Shown here piece by piece: positions 15,101 through 56,400 of a DNA stretch of 64,000 nucleotides. Within the stretch, counting starts at the first letter, position 1. Each line of letters begins with the position of its first letter. This DNA comes from Larus michahellis (lineage: Eukaryota; Chordata; Aves; Charadriiformes; Laridae): the NCBI RefSeq assembly GCF_964199755.1, contig NC_133906.1:12090001-12154000 (forward strand), in the 5' to 3' direction. The notes beneath the pieces are model-generated. The model ran no database searches. It saw only the letters and a list, made by a program, of their open reading frames with translations, and had not been told where the DNA came from. The translations under genes were made by a program, and so were the position numbers.

Positions 15101-17345
15101 AAAGTATTAAAATATTATTACCATGAAAAGTAGTTCAGAAATGTATCACAAAAGCACATTTTAAATATGCACACAGATACATTACGTACAGCTTAAGTTA
15201 CCATGCCTAACATACTGGGGGTTTCCTTCCCCAAGGATTATAGCAATGCCTACAAATTTTACAACAATCTTTTAACACTAGTAAAACGTTTAAAGGTGTG
15301 CAACTATTAATACAGATTCTCTATCCACACTACCTAAATCCTTATCTAGCTTCATGAAGGCCAAAGAAAGCGGATTTTGTGTAGCAATACTCTGCTGCTA
15401 GTCTTTAAATTGGATATTGCTTTAGATTCCATCATTCAGCTACTAGAAAAACACTCAAAGTATGAATTAGATTAACAGTCTTAAATGATTAAGCAACAGC
15501 TCCTCATTTTGCCTCTCTGAAAAGATGCAGATGCAAGTTATCAGATGGCAGGTAGGAACCTATAACAGTTTGATGATTTAAAGATTTTTTTCTTTTTTTT
15601 AAGATTAACTTCTAGAGAGGGGATTGTATATTTTCTAAAATAATAAACATGGAAATAGTATGAAGTGTATAGACCTCAAAGTAATTGCAAGTAAAAAAAA
15701 AATAATCCCAACCACAAACAAACAAAACGCAAAAAGCCAAGCAGGTGACAACTGGTTAGAGAAAATAAAAATCCTCAACGAGCAGCCAGTCAAGTAGCTC
15801 TACTCCAAATTAATTTGCTCACTGTTTCCAACATCCAATGAAAGCCATGTTAAATGTAGCAATTAACAACAAAGAAACCACAAATTTACAGATTTTACAA
15901 TTCTTACACACACTCACAAAAAGAAATAAACTGTATGTAATGTATTTGGTGCTAGTGCCTACATGCAACTGACTATAAACCTTCAATTCAAAATAAAGGA
16001 GATGATCCATCACTTTGTAACCATTCCCATTCCTTTCTCCATATATTAGTTTCTCTTAGGCATTACATTAGCATTACGGGAGCATGCATAAGGTGTGTCT
16101 GCTTCTCCAGGTTAACCACTTTGTATTTGCACTCTTGAATTCTCAATTGTCAGGACCCACCACCAAACTCTATGACTGTCTGCATGAACCCTCGTCTCCA
16201 ACTCCCGTCCCTATAGCGCAGCTCAGATACTGAAGGAGCGCTGGGCACCAAGGCAGAAGGTCAACTGGAACTGGCAGTGAAAGTGTAGGAGCAGGAGTTA
16301 CGCTCCCGTCCAGACAGATGTCAGAAGGATTTGACCAAATATCAGAGACAACCATCATCTTAAAAAAGGAAAACAACGAAGAATTTCCAAATGCCTGCTA
16401 CTTAATGTCTACAACTGACTAGTTCTAAGGCCTATTTACAATACCAAAATAGAAAAATATCTGTAGAACTATCAGCTAACTACACATTGTAAATATAAGT
16501 CCTGCAACTTCAAACAGGTCTTAGTTTTACTCTGTGGGAACTGTAAAGCCAGTGTGTTACCGGCAAGTCTGCGTCCTTTTGAAGCCCCTTGCTACAGCCG
16601 AAACTCCGCCAACACCTCGCCATATCTACAGCACAAACACCCCTTGGTGCGCCGGGTGCTTGTCAGAGACACGGCAGTTTTCATCACTAGGGCAAAACCC
16701 CTCGAACCAACCCTCTGCCCCGACTCATGAACCCAGAACCGCCACCCCTCCCACCCCCTCCAACTCCTCCGCCGAGGCCCCACCGACCCCGGCAGCCTCC
16801 CGCGGGCACTGCCGCCCGTGTGCTCGGTTGTTCCGGCGATGCTCGTCAGCCGGTTCACAGTCCTGCGCTCAGGACTGCCTACACCCGCCGTTACACATCG
16901 CCCTCAGACACCGCGGGGGAGCGCTCCGGGCCGGGCAGGCGGGCTCCGCCGGGGCAGACACGGCCCGAGGCCGGTACGCAGGTTTTGGGACAAAAGGCCA
17001 GGCCGCGGTAAACCCCAATCTCGGCCCGAGTCCTTTCGACAGGAGCCTCCCATAACCCCAGCGGCCGCTCGCAGCGCTGGCTGCGGGCCGGGCCCTGTCA
17101 CCCGTCGGGGCCTGGGGACACGCCGTGCCGAGCTCAGGCCGAGGGGGGACAGGCCCGTCACCGCCGCAGCCCCGCCGCCAGCCCCGTTCGGCGGGGCCGG
17201 GCCCGCCCGCGGGTGCCCACCCCCTCACGGCCCGGCCCGGCCCCTGCGCCGCTGCCGCACCACCGGCCGGCCCTGCCCGCACTCACATCGGCTCCAGCAA
17301 CTTAGCCAGCCACGACTTGAGAGCGTCCACGTTCTCTATGATCAT
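1..17345 (-). CDS. RBM27: RBM27, RNA-binding protein 27 (5' 14 coding exons; 3' part outside window)
   Basis: Coding exons from the start codon: 17345-17287, 14670-14552, 13714-13590, 11276-11185, 10604-10411, 9587-9330, 8769-8536, 7353-7219, 5176-5027, 3152-3008, 2764-2611, 1498-1235, 1113-985, 112-1. Every junction is AG/GT with matching phase, giving 723 residues and no stop. Visible in order: PWI-like N-terminal helical domain (about 1-70), acidic/basic linker, Arg/Ser tract (about 150-195), one CCCH zinc finger (C278, C287, C293, H297; spacing C-x8-C-x5-C-x3-H), Pro-rich linker, RRM (about 525-600) and a Gln/His-rich stretch. RBM26/RBM27 proteins are nuclear RNA-binding partners of ZFC3H1-MTR4 in exosome targeting of polyadenylated RNA. 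The C-terminal coiled coil and acidic tail, roughly 330 residues in mammals, lie beyond the left edge. Relative to the human long form, one cassette between the seventh and ninth human-equivalent blocks was not located. RBM26 is the paralogue, but exon sequence and linkage to LARS1 favour RBM27. Confidence 0.96.
113..984 (-). other. RBM27 intron
   Basis: AT-rich intronic sequence with no other feature seen. The open frames here are short and unsupported. Confidence 0.8.
985..1113 (-). CDS. RBM27: RBM27 coding exon 13
   Basis: 129 nt, phase 0. Encodes MNKPPASGAYVLNKVPVKRR and a short variable segment ending VVEDSQ before a GTACGT donor. Confidence 0.93.
1235..1498 (-). CDS. RBM27: RBM27 coding exon 12 (RRM second half, Gln-rich)
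   Basis: 264 nt, phase 0 in and out. Completes the RRM (DPEAALIQYLTNDEARKAIS, NNRFIRVLWHRE) and continues into a Gln/His/Leu-rich segment with a run of six Gln. The CAG-rich DNA here makes several long false frames on both strands. Confidence 0.95.
1499..2610 (-). other. RBM27 intron
   Basis: AT-rich intron with nothing further recognised. Confidence 0.8.
2611..2764 (-). CDS. RBM27: RBM27 coding exon 11 (RRM first half)
   Basis: Encodes QANNNQSKPGFLKKNQYTNT and then the first RRM strand and helix (TKLEVRKIPSELNNITQLNE, HFSKFGTIVNIQ). TAG acceptor, GTAAAA donor, phase 0 exit. Confidence 0.95.
3008..3152 (-). CDS. RBM27: RBM27 coding exon 10
   Basis: Encodes AANIIIQTEPPIPIANNSN, then VTRVVLEPDSRKR and KKPWLGK. 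CAG acceptor, GTAAGA donor, 145 nt, phase 2 exit. Confidence 0.94.
3153..5026 (-). other. RBM27 intron
   Basis: About 1.9 kb of intron. Short A and T runs only; no repeat family or extra exon recognised. Confidence 0.75.
5027..5176 (-). CDS. RBM27: RBM27 coding exon 9
   Basis: 150 nt, symmetric phase 1. Encodes TYEPDGYNPEAPSITSAGR and RPNLIGLTSGEMDTNPR. TAG acceptor preceded by an A-rich stretch, GTAGGA donor. It joins in frame directly to the exon at 7219-7353. Confidence 0.94.
5177..7218 (-). other. RBM27 intron where a mammalian cassette exon would lie
   Basis: About 2.0 kb. The human long isoform has a roughly 55-residue exon at this point. I searched all three minus frames by eye and found no match. 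The GC-richer stretch 6075-6260 is open in two minus frames but resembles nothing known. Confidence 0.6.
7219..7353 (-). CDS. RBM27: RBM27 coding exon 8
   Basis: 135 nt, symmetric phase 1. Encodes PPLTQSSLINNRDQPGTSAV and ends PQNLLYTVSE before a GTAAGC donor. Confidence 0.95.
7354..8535 (-). other. RBM27 intron
   Basis: Intronic sequence with no other feature recognised. Confidence 0.8.
8536..8769 (-). CDS. RBM27: RBM27 coding exon 7 (zinc finger and Pro-rich linker)
   Basis: 234 nt, symmetric phase 1. Starts ERGFCVLGDLCQFDHG, giving the remaining ligands C287, C293 and H297, then proline runs. The Pro/Gly tract is shorter than the long GP repeat I recall in human RBM27. Confidence 0.95.
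8770..9329 (-). other. RBM27 intron
   Basis: AT-rich intron with nothing further recognised. Confidence 0.8.
9330..9587 (-). CDS. RBM27: RBM27 coding exon 6 (start of zinc finger)
   Basis: 258 nt, symmetric phase 1. Contains VTVIAPAHHLESTTESWSNY and ends in PPPKRRCRDYD, which supplies the first zinc-ligand Cys (C278) of the CCCH finger. Confidence 0.95.
9588..10410 (-). other. RBM27 intron
   Basis: Intron with an A run near 10112; nothing else recognised. Confidence 0.8.
10411..10604 (-). CDS. RBM27: RBM27 coding exon 5 (Arg/Ser tract)
   Basis: Encodes a basic segment (EKKRDDGKWRDYDRYY) followed by alternating Arg-Ser and Lys-Ser dipeptides typical of RS domains of nuclear RNA-processing proteins. 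TAG acceptor, GTGAGT donor, phase 1 exit. Confidence 0.95.
10605..11184 (-). other. RBM27 intron
   Basis: Intronic sequence with no other feature recognised. Confidence 0.8.
11185..11276 (-). CDS. RBM27: RBM27 coding exon 4
   Basis: Encodes NFQESVEEERDSRKKKYSS and a Ser/Arg-rich continuation, charged linker after the PWI-like domain. CAG acceptor, GTTAGT donor; 92 nt, phase 2 exit. Confidence 0.93.
11277..13589 (-). other. RBM27 intron
   Basis: About 2.3 kb, carrying an old CR1 tail (11929-12061), a C-rich patch near 12215-12265 and a T run near 13091-13105. Confidence 0.75.
11929..12061 (+). mobile_element. Degraded CR1 LINE 3' end
   Basis: The stretch contains the CR1 3'-end landmarks in order: CTTGGCTTGACAGGGCTCTG, AGTTGTACCACGTGAT, GAGTCCCTTCCAACCTGGA and a terminal CATGATTCTA. 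It is a short, diverged, 5'-truncated copy in an RBM27 intron, on the strand opposite to that gene. CR1 is the dominant avian LINE. Confidence 0.75.
13590..13714 (-). CDS. RBM27: RBM27 coding exon 3
   Basis: Begins ETSGFVDKLFESLYTK and ends in a Lys/Glu-rich segment (QEKEVVKEE). CAG acceptor, GTAACT donor, phase 0 exit. An open frame running past both splice sites is intron read-through, not protein. Confidence 0.95.
13715..14551 (-). other. RBM27 intron
   Basis: Intron with a T run near 14380; no other feature recognised. Confidence 0.8.
14552..14670 (-). CDS. RBM27: RBM27 coding exon 2
   Basis: Encodes the rest of the PWI-like domain (CDADPSALANYVVALV onward, ending DVFLQK). AG acceptor and GTACTG donor; length 119, exits in phase 1. 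Confidence 0.95.
14671..17286 (-). other. RBM27 intron 1
   Basis: About 2.6 kb. The right third (from about 16.6 kb) is GC-rich and belongs to the CpG island. The long overlapping frames there reflect lack of stop codons in GC-rich DNA. Confidence 0.8.
17287..17345 (-). CDS. RBM27: RBM27 coding exon 1
   Basis: Start codon at 17345-17343 with A at -3, giving MIIENVDALKSWLAKLLEP, then a GTGAGT donor. This is the start of the PWI-like domain. No earlier in-frame start is needed because the residues match the known RBM27 N-terminus. Confidence 0.95.
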
Positions 17346-17507
17346 GGTGACCCCGCTGCACCGCCCGGCTCCGCTCTACACGGCCGCCATCGCCCCGCTG
17401 CAGCCACTCGCCCCGGCCCCTTCCCCGCCGAGGCCTACTACAGGAACTAGCCGCCAGCCCACAACGCACCCTGCTGGGCATAGCCGGGGCGGGACCAGGG
17501 CGCCGCT

Positions 17508-17550
17508 CACCAATCAGATGGCGGAGCTCGCACTCCATGAGCCAATAGTA
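17508..17550. promoter_or_regulatory. Twin CCAAT boxes in bidirectional promoter
   Basis: CCAAT occurs at 17510-17514 (followed by CAG) and 17542-17546, same orientation, 32 bp apart. Spacing of about three helical turns is characteristic of paired NF-Y sites. An ATGGCGG at 17518-17524 between them resembles a YY1 core. The pair lies about 165 bp upstream of the RBM27 start codon and about 530 bp upstream of that of LARS1. Factor assignment is inference from motif only. Confidence 0.55.
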
Positions 17551-17879
17551 GCCGCAAAGAGCCCATGGCGAAGGTCAGTGGAGAACCAGCAGGCTAGGTC
17601 GAGCGAGCACATGAACTCGGGTGCGACATCTTTGGGGGTGCTCTTAAAGGGGCCGCGCGCCTCGCGCCCGGCTAGCCCGCCGAGCTGGCGCCCCCCAGCG
17701 ACCTGGCGGGAGCTGGGCGGGGCGGGCGGATTCCTTTTATTTTCCCCTTTTCCGAAGTTTCCGCGGGGGTAGCCCCGACGGCTTTTGTGTTGGCAAACCC
17801 GGCCGCAGCGCCGCGCCCCCGCTGGGCTCCGCTGTTGCCCTCGCAGCGCCCTCCTGGGCCGCTGCCTCCCCCCTACCCG

Positions 17880-17993
17880 CCGCCTTGGTACGGCCCGGCC
17901 CGGCCCCACCGCCTTGGTACGGCCCAGCCCCGCTGTCTTGGTACGGCCCGGCCCGGCCCCCCCCCACGCCCCCGCCTTGGTACGGCCCGGCCG
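17880..17993. repeat. Four imperfect GC-rich repeats upstream of LARS1
   Basis: The core CTTGGTACGGCCC occurs at 17884, 17913, 17937 and 17976, each followed by a run of CGG/CCC-rich sequence, with spacing of 29, 24 and 39 bp. It sits 80-190 bp before the LARS1 start codon and probably lies in the proximal promoter or 5' UTR. Confidence 0.85.
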
Positions 17994-18072
17994 CCGGCGG
18001 GAGCGGAGGCCCGGCCTCGCGTGGGGGGCGTGGCGGCGCGTGGTGTCCCGTCAGGCGCGGCGGCCCGGCAGC

Positions 18073-50695
<32,623 letters not shown>

Positions 50696-50861
50696 ACTGG
50701 CACATACCTGGCTTGGTCCCTGGCAGTGAGAAAGTTCATAGAATGACTTTGAAAGCATCTGTACTGAACAAAGATGAGAATTTGTTCTAGAAAAAGAAAG
50801 CCCACCCAAATCAACCTAATTTTGCATGCAAGTTCACCCCTACTCTTTTAAATGTGGATAT

Positions 50862-50867
50862 AATAAA
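50862..50867 (+). terminator. Proximal polyadenylation signal of LARS1
   Basis: AATAAA about 170 bp after the LARS1 stop, followed by T-rich sequence. It gives a short 3' UTR. Placement is good, but use is not proven by sequence alone. Confidence 0.75.
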
Positions 50868-51647
50868 ATTATTTTCCTCTGGCCCTTTGGCTTTTCTTCA
50901 AAAGAAACCGTTATCCTGAATGCTAATGTGGTGGATCTTCCTTTTCAGCTGTGGCTAGTGTTTTCAGAAGCGAACTAGAGTACCACACTTGGAATTCTGC
51001 TCCCTCCAAAATAGGATGGGTTCTGGGGAGAGAGGCTGGTTGTAGATCTCCTGTAATAGAGGGGAAAAAGTTGCTTGCACGCTTCTGTATTTTAGTTTTC
51101 AATGACGCAGGTGACAGCACCATTAGGGCACTTCTACGTGGGCTAGCAGTTCTGAAGAACTCGCAAGCAAGAGTTAAATACGAAGGTTCCATGATTCTCT
51201 GCTCTTAAAACAGGAGTGCCTGTGGCAAACACTGTTAAAGACTGACTTTTCCTTTCTTATTCTTTCATGAAACTATTCATAAATCTACTTTAAGTTGAAA
51301 GGTTAATGAGTTCAGAGTTTCAGAACAATCAACATTGCTTCCTTACTCTTTCATAATCCATGGGGTTTTTTCCCTTCAGCAGCTGGCCAGAGAGCAAAGA
51401 CTTTCCTCCAGATGTTTGGGAGAGCTGGCTGGGGGTGTGTGTGTGCTGTTTGCGTTTGGGTTTTTTTCTGCCATGAGGGGCAAGTTAAATAATGGTGGTA
51501 TTTCTTACAGTCTCAGTATTCAAGTGAATGAGCCAAACTGATTATTAATGAGAAAGATGGAGCTAAAAAGCTGGAATTTTTGTCTACTGTGATGTATTGG
51601 CTTCCAGGAGATGTCACTGCTACGCTGGTTCTTGTGCTTTTTTTCCC

Positions 51648-51653
51648 AATAAA
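51648..51653 (+). terminator. Possible distal polyadenylation signal of LARS1
   Basis: A second AATAAA about 950 bp after the stop, following a T run. It could end a longer 3' UTR. Confidence 0.4.
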
Positions 51654-54600
51654 AGGATAAAGAGTCTTTCTTGGTATTAGATTTCCCACTTCATTAACAA
51701 AATTCTGGCCTTACTTAGTAGTCTTCCTGTTACGATTTTGGCTGGAGAAATCTGGAAACGGATCCTTTTTTCTCCTTTTTAATTGGGCCAGTTTTTGGAG
51801 TATAGAAATCCACAGCCATAAATAATGGGTTATTACTGTTATTTCCCAGCTCTCCCAGTTTTGTGCTGTGGCACCACAGGGTATTTTCTTGGCTTTCTGT
51901 GCCCTTCAGTCTTCTTCCTGTCAGGAGAAGGGGAGCGAGGGGTCGTCCCGGCTCTGGGGACGGTGTGACGTCAGGGCGCGGAGCGTGGTGATGTCACGGG
52001 TGCCACGTGCTGCGGCTGCTGCCAGGCGGCCGATCCTGTGCCCGCTGACGGCGTGAACGTCTTCGGTCCTGTCGCTGTTGATTCTTTCCTGGGTAACGCC
52101 TGAGGACAGGATTTCTCTTCTTTCTGGTCTCAAGTAAGGAGTAAAGTTGGGAACCCCTACGTCCCCTGTGTAACATTATATGTAATCTGGAATATATATA
52201 TAAAAAAAATCTGTATAGAAACCATATAGCTGATGAGAAACGAATGCTCACTGTTGCGCATTGCACTGTGAAATATCTCTGCAGCGAGGCTTGGGTAGGG
52301 CTCCTCTTACTCGGGAATTCAGTTCAAAGCAGCTTATTAATCCCTCCAGGCCTCGCAGGCAGAAGAGAGAATTATTGACTCTGGGGCACCAGCAGAGTAT
52401 CCAGAATCTATATTTTGTTTAAAGCAGAAACAGTTATTCTTCAACAGCGCCTTGCTGTGTCGGAAGGATTGCGTGACCTCTGCTGCGTTGTTTTCGGCCG
52501 GAGTGGGAGCAGCAGCGATGACCGTGCAAGAGCAGGAGATGCCCGTTGGCGAGCTGCCAGGCGAGAGGCTGGTTTGGAATGGTTGCCGTTAGCATTTGTG
52601 CTGTCCTTCCTGGGATCCCCGCTCCTGTCCATCGGTTCTTGACCTGTCTGCGTGGCAGTGGCAGACCTTGGTGCTGCGGCAGAGCCGGCTCTTGGCTCTG
52701 TCAGGTTAATGTGACAGGACTGGAGGCGTCCTCAGCCTCTCCTTCCCTGCGGCCCCCACTCCTGTCCCACGGGTGCTGCTGGGGCGCGGGAGCCCAAGGA
52801 GGGAGCAACGCCACCAGCACCCAACCGAAACCTTCTACCCTGGCAAAACGGGACCTCGAAGCCCTTTTCAGTGACATCATGACTGGTGTGGTGCGTTCCC
52901 GGAAGGGGAGAGCTGATGGCAGCACGGCTGTGAGCATCCAGGGGATAGTGTGTGGTGACATGGCTGCGAGGTGCTGAAGTCCTGATGGGTACCATAGTTT
53001 GCTCTGGCAGCACCGGTGCCTCGCCACAGAGGCAGAGGGAGGTGGAGACGTGCTGGAGCCCAGTGGCAGGGAGACCGCAGGAACAAGCAAATCCTGGAAA
53101 GAGAACTGGCATAAAGTAAAGCAAAATGGTAGCACTGATCCTGTAAGTCTTCCTTCCTCCTTCGCAAGGTCACTCCGAACATGTAGAGTGTGTGTAATTA
53201 AAAATAGACAAGACCTTTTAACTTTGTGTGTTCTTGTTCCTTTTTCCAGTGCATAGCAAAGCACCAGGGGAGCCTGTGACGAGCCAGCCAGTGCTGCTGC
53301 TACTGTCACTGCCACCAGCGGGGGCCAGATCGCCGGCCTTATCGATGTCGGCCACAACAAGGCAACTTGTACGAGTTTGTGGGGCTGCTTCTTACCCCTC
53401 AAGTGCCTCAGCAAAGAAACACCCAGGTAACAGCCACTCGAGCCTGTCGCCTTTGCCTGTCCCTGCTAAGGTGCCCCAGCACCAGCTGCCGCGCTGGCAG
53501 TGTCCACTGCAGCTGGGGGGCTCGTGGCCCCGGGGTGGTTTGGGGCCCCAGGTGGTTTGGGGCTCGGGGGCCCCCCGCCGTGGGCAGGGCTCTGCAAGGG
53601 GGCACAGCTAAAAGCTGCACAGGGTAAATCTGCGTTTTATCTGTGGCATAAAGGGGATTCGGTTGTTGCTCCTCTGATCTTTAAGCAGTGGCTGTTAGAG
53701 TAATTGCTGATCCATTAAGCAGACGTAGATGTCTAATAGTAAGAATTTTTATTTCTTTTGATGTTTTATTTCTTTAGTAGCAGATTGGGTTTTCACGTCC
53801 TTTTTTCTCTTTATTTGGGCGGGGGTCACATTACTTTCCTCCAGGCTTCTTTTATGTCTTTCATAATGTGTAAGGAGGAGAAAATCATCACCGCTAATCT
53901 GCATTAAGGACGTGAGTTAGATGCAAAGGCACGGAGCGCTTCAGCAGTGCTTTCTGAAAATACTTCTTTGGGTTTCATGCCGACACCGCTCTAAGAGCTG
54001 GGCTGCTCATTTGATGGAGGGAGGTTTATGAAGCTCCTGGGCTGATTCCGTGGGAGATGGGGTTTGCAGGTGTCTGATGGAGCCGAAGCCACTGAGGGGC
54101 CGAAGCGGCTGGGGCTGGACCCTGCTCGGGGCAGCAGCTCCTGCCTTGTACCTTTCCCTGTGCCGGGACCTCACCTAGAGAAGGCAAACCCAGGCTTTTC
54201 ATCAGGTTTTCCCAGTTGATGCTTTCCTGGTTTCTCTCTGGAGAGACTGGGTCATGAAAACGTGGTGTTGGTGCTGATAACGTGAAACTGGGGGCCCAGC
54301 TTGGAGCTCCAGCCCTCTGCCCTGCACGGCCTCAGGGGCTTTGATTCTTCTGGCGTGGCTGTCGTGCAAATCCTCATCACAGAGATGGGAGGGCTGAAGG
54401 CCTCTTATTTCCCAGTTTGGCCTTTTTAAAGAGCTCACTTAAAGACTGCAGGGGTTTCATAAACAGGGACTTACCGGTGAGTTTAATGGAACAGGAAGCA
54501 TTATATTGTTGTAATAATACATTGTTTAAAGTACTGTTACTGTTGGTATAAAGCAGATTTAAACAACGTGATTCCATGGCAAAGCTCCGAGGGCTTTGGC

Positions 54601-55858
54601 TCCGCTGGGGATGGTGCGTTGCGCTGGATGTATTTACGCCTGAACTGCAGCCAAAGGCCGGGCAGATGAATCGCACCGGGCTGCGATAGCGAAGCGTTGG
54701 ATTTACTTCAGGCAATAGCAGGGAGAGAGCGAGCGAAATACCCGCATGGGAGTCAGCGCTGATCCCCTGGGTGCTCCCAGGGTGCTGCAGTTCCTACTCG
54801 ATTCTCCTTAATTTCTGCTGGAGCAGCGTCCCGCAGGCTTTGAAGTCTGTCCCCGCCACTGTTGGGGATGCCGCGAAGGGGGTTCACTCTGCCAGTTGAT
54901 AGCTGCGGTTTGGCTGGCAGAGGAGATGGCATCTGGGCCCTACACGCTGGTTGCACCAGCACGTGCAGGATCCTGCAGCCAAATTCCTTTTTGATCTGAA
55001 AATCTGTTCTGGTACCTTGATGCATTTTTAAAGCAGAACTAATGCATTAAATCTAAGGAATTGCCCTGTCTCCTGCACGGAGGCAAAAAAAGCATTTGTT
55101 TTATAATGGAATGGCAACTCCGAGCAGCTCCTCATGTTTTTAAAGTAGTTTCTAAGGGCAGGGTTGTGTGTGTCTGCAGCTGCTGCGGGATCGCGCAGCC
55201 GGAGCGGAGGCTGTACAGCGTACATCGCTGTGTGACCGGGCGGCAGGGAGCAAGGAGCCCTTTCAAGCCATGGCAGAGTCTCAGCTGAGGGCTTGTGCCC
55301 TCCAGGCAGCCTCACCTCCTGCTTTTAAGTGAGACTGGTGGGTGTCCAGCACCCCTCAAAACCTGTCTTCCCTGTGCCGAAGGTGAACCGGGCAGAGGAT
55401 TCCGGGTGATGGGCTGAAATGAGCCACCCGAGCACAGGGTGATCCACTGGGCCGGGGCTGGGTCTGACCGTGAGTTCACTCCTGCTGTGACCCGGGTAGG
55501 ACATGCAGGACGAGGTGGGGAAGTCGGTCCTCAGTCGTGGTGTTTGTGTAAATCCTGCTCGCTCCTTCCAGGGGACCCTTGGTGGCCACTGGGCAGCACT
55601 CGGACCTGCTGGCCACCTGCTGCAGGTCAAGTGGCCCAAGGGCTGCCACCAGCCCTGTGGGAACGCGGACGCTGAGCTGAGGGTGTCCTAGTTAAAAACC
55701 CTCCCAGCGAGGGAGTCTGAGTCGTGATTCTCTCTATCCACCCGGTCGTCCTCCCTCACCACCCACCATGTGAAATGCCTTGTTTTTAAAAATAAAATGC
55801 ACGAGTATTTTACAGCAGCTTCTCTCTCTCTCTGCTGCTTCTCGTCCCCTTCAGTACG

Positions 55859-55923
55859 TTAAACCTGGGTATAATGCCCAGTAACCCCAGTGAATTAAAC
55901 CTGGGTATAATGCCCAGTAACCC
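55859..55923. repeat. Short tandem duplication, ~29 bp unit at 36 bp period
   Basis: TTAAACCTGGGTATAATGCC followed by CAGTAACCC occurs at 55859-55887 and again at 55895-55923 without mismatch. Confidence 0.95.
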
Positions 55924-56339
55924 GCAGCTCCCGCCAGGTCGTGGTGTCGCAGCCGTTTCCTGATCCAGCAGTGGCTTTGAGAGTGTGAACCTAAATTGCC
56001 GTCTTCAGCTGGGACTTGTGATGTGAAAATTCAGTGCAGGTTTATTTGCCATTCTTGGGAGAGCAGCGGTGACGCGCTGGTCCTGCAGCTGAGCAGTTCG
56101 TAGCGCAGGGGTAGTGCCACCGCGCCTCGGCGAGGGCTGAGGTGGGGAACGGCACCAGGGTCGCGGGACCTGCTCCAACCAGGTAAAATGGAGTAAAGCG
56201 CTCTGCTCGCCTCTTGGCCAGAGACTTCAAAGCACTTTAGAAAGGAGAGAAAGAAAAAAAAAAAAGGCAAGCAATGCTTAAATATCGTTATACTTGCTTG
56301 TAGGTTCCTGCTGGGAGCAAAGAGCATCAAAACCAGAAA

Positions 56340-56400
56340 GCAGGAGCTGGAGCTCTGGCCGGCTGAACCGGAGCCCGGAGCTGGAGCTGGAGCCCGGCTG
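56340..56400. repeat. GAGCTG/GAGCCCG minisatellite-like tract
   Basis: Imperfect repeats of GGAGCTGGAGCT and CCGGAGCCCGGAG over about 60 bp, giving long frames on both strands that are not genes. Confidence 0.8.

Noticed and set aside
54121-54190. CLVPFPVPG-like segment as a second PLAC8L1 exon
   Set aside because: Similarity is limited to a few residues, with no flanking PLAC8 features; probably chance.
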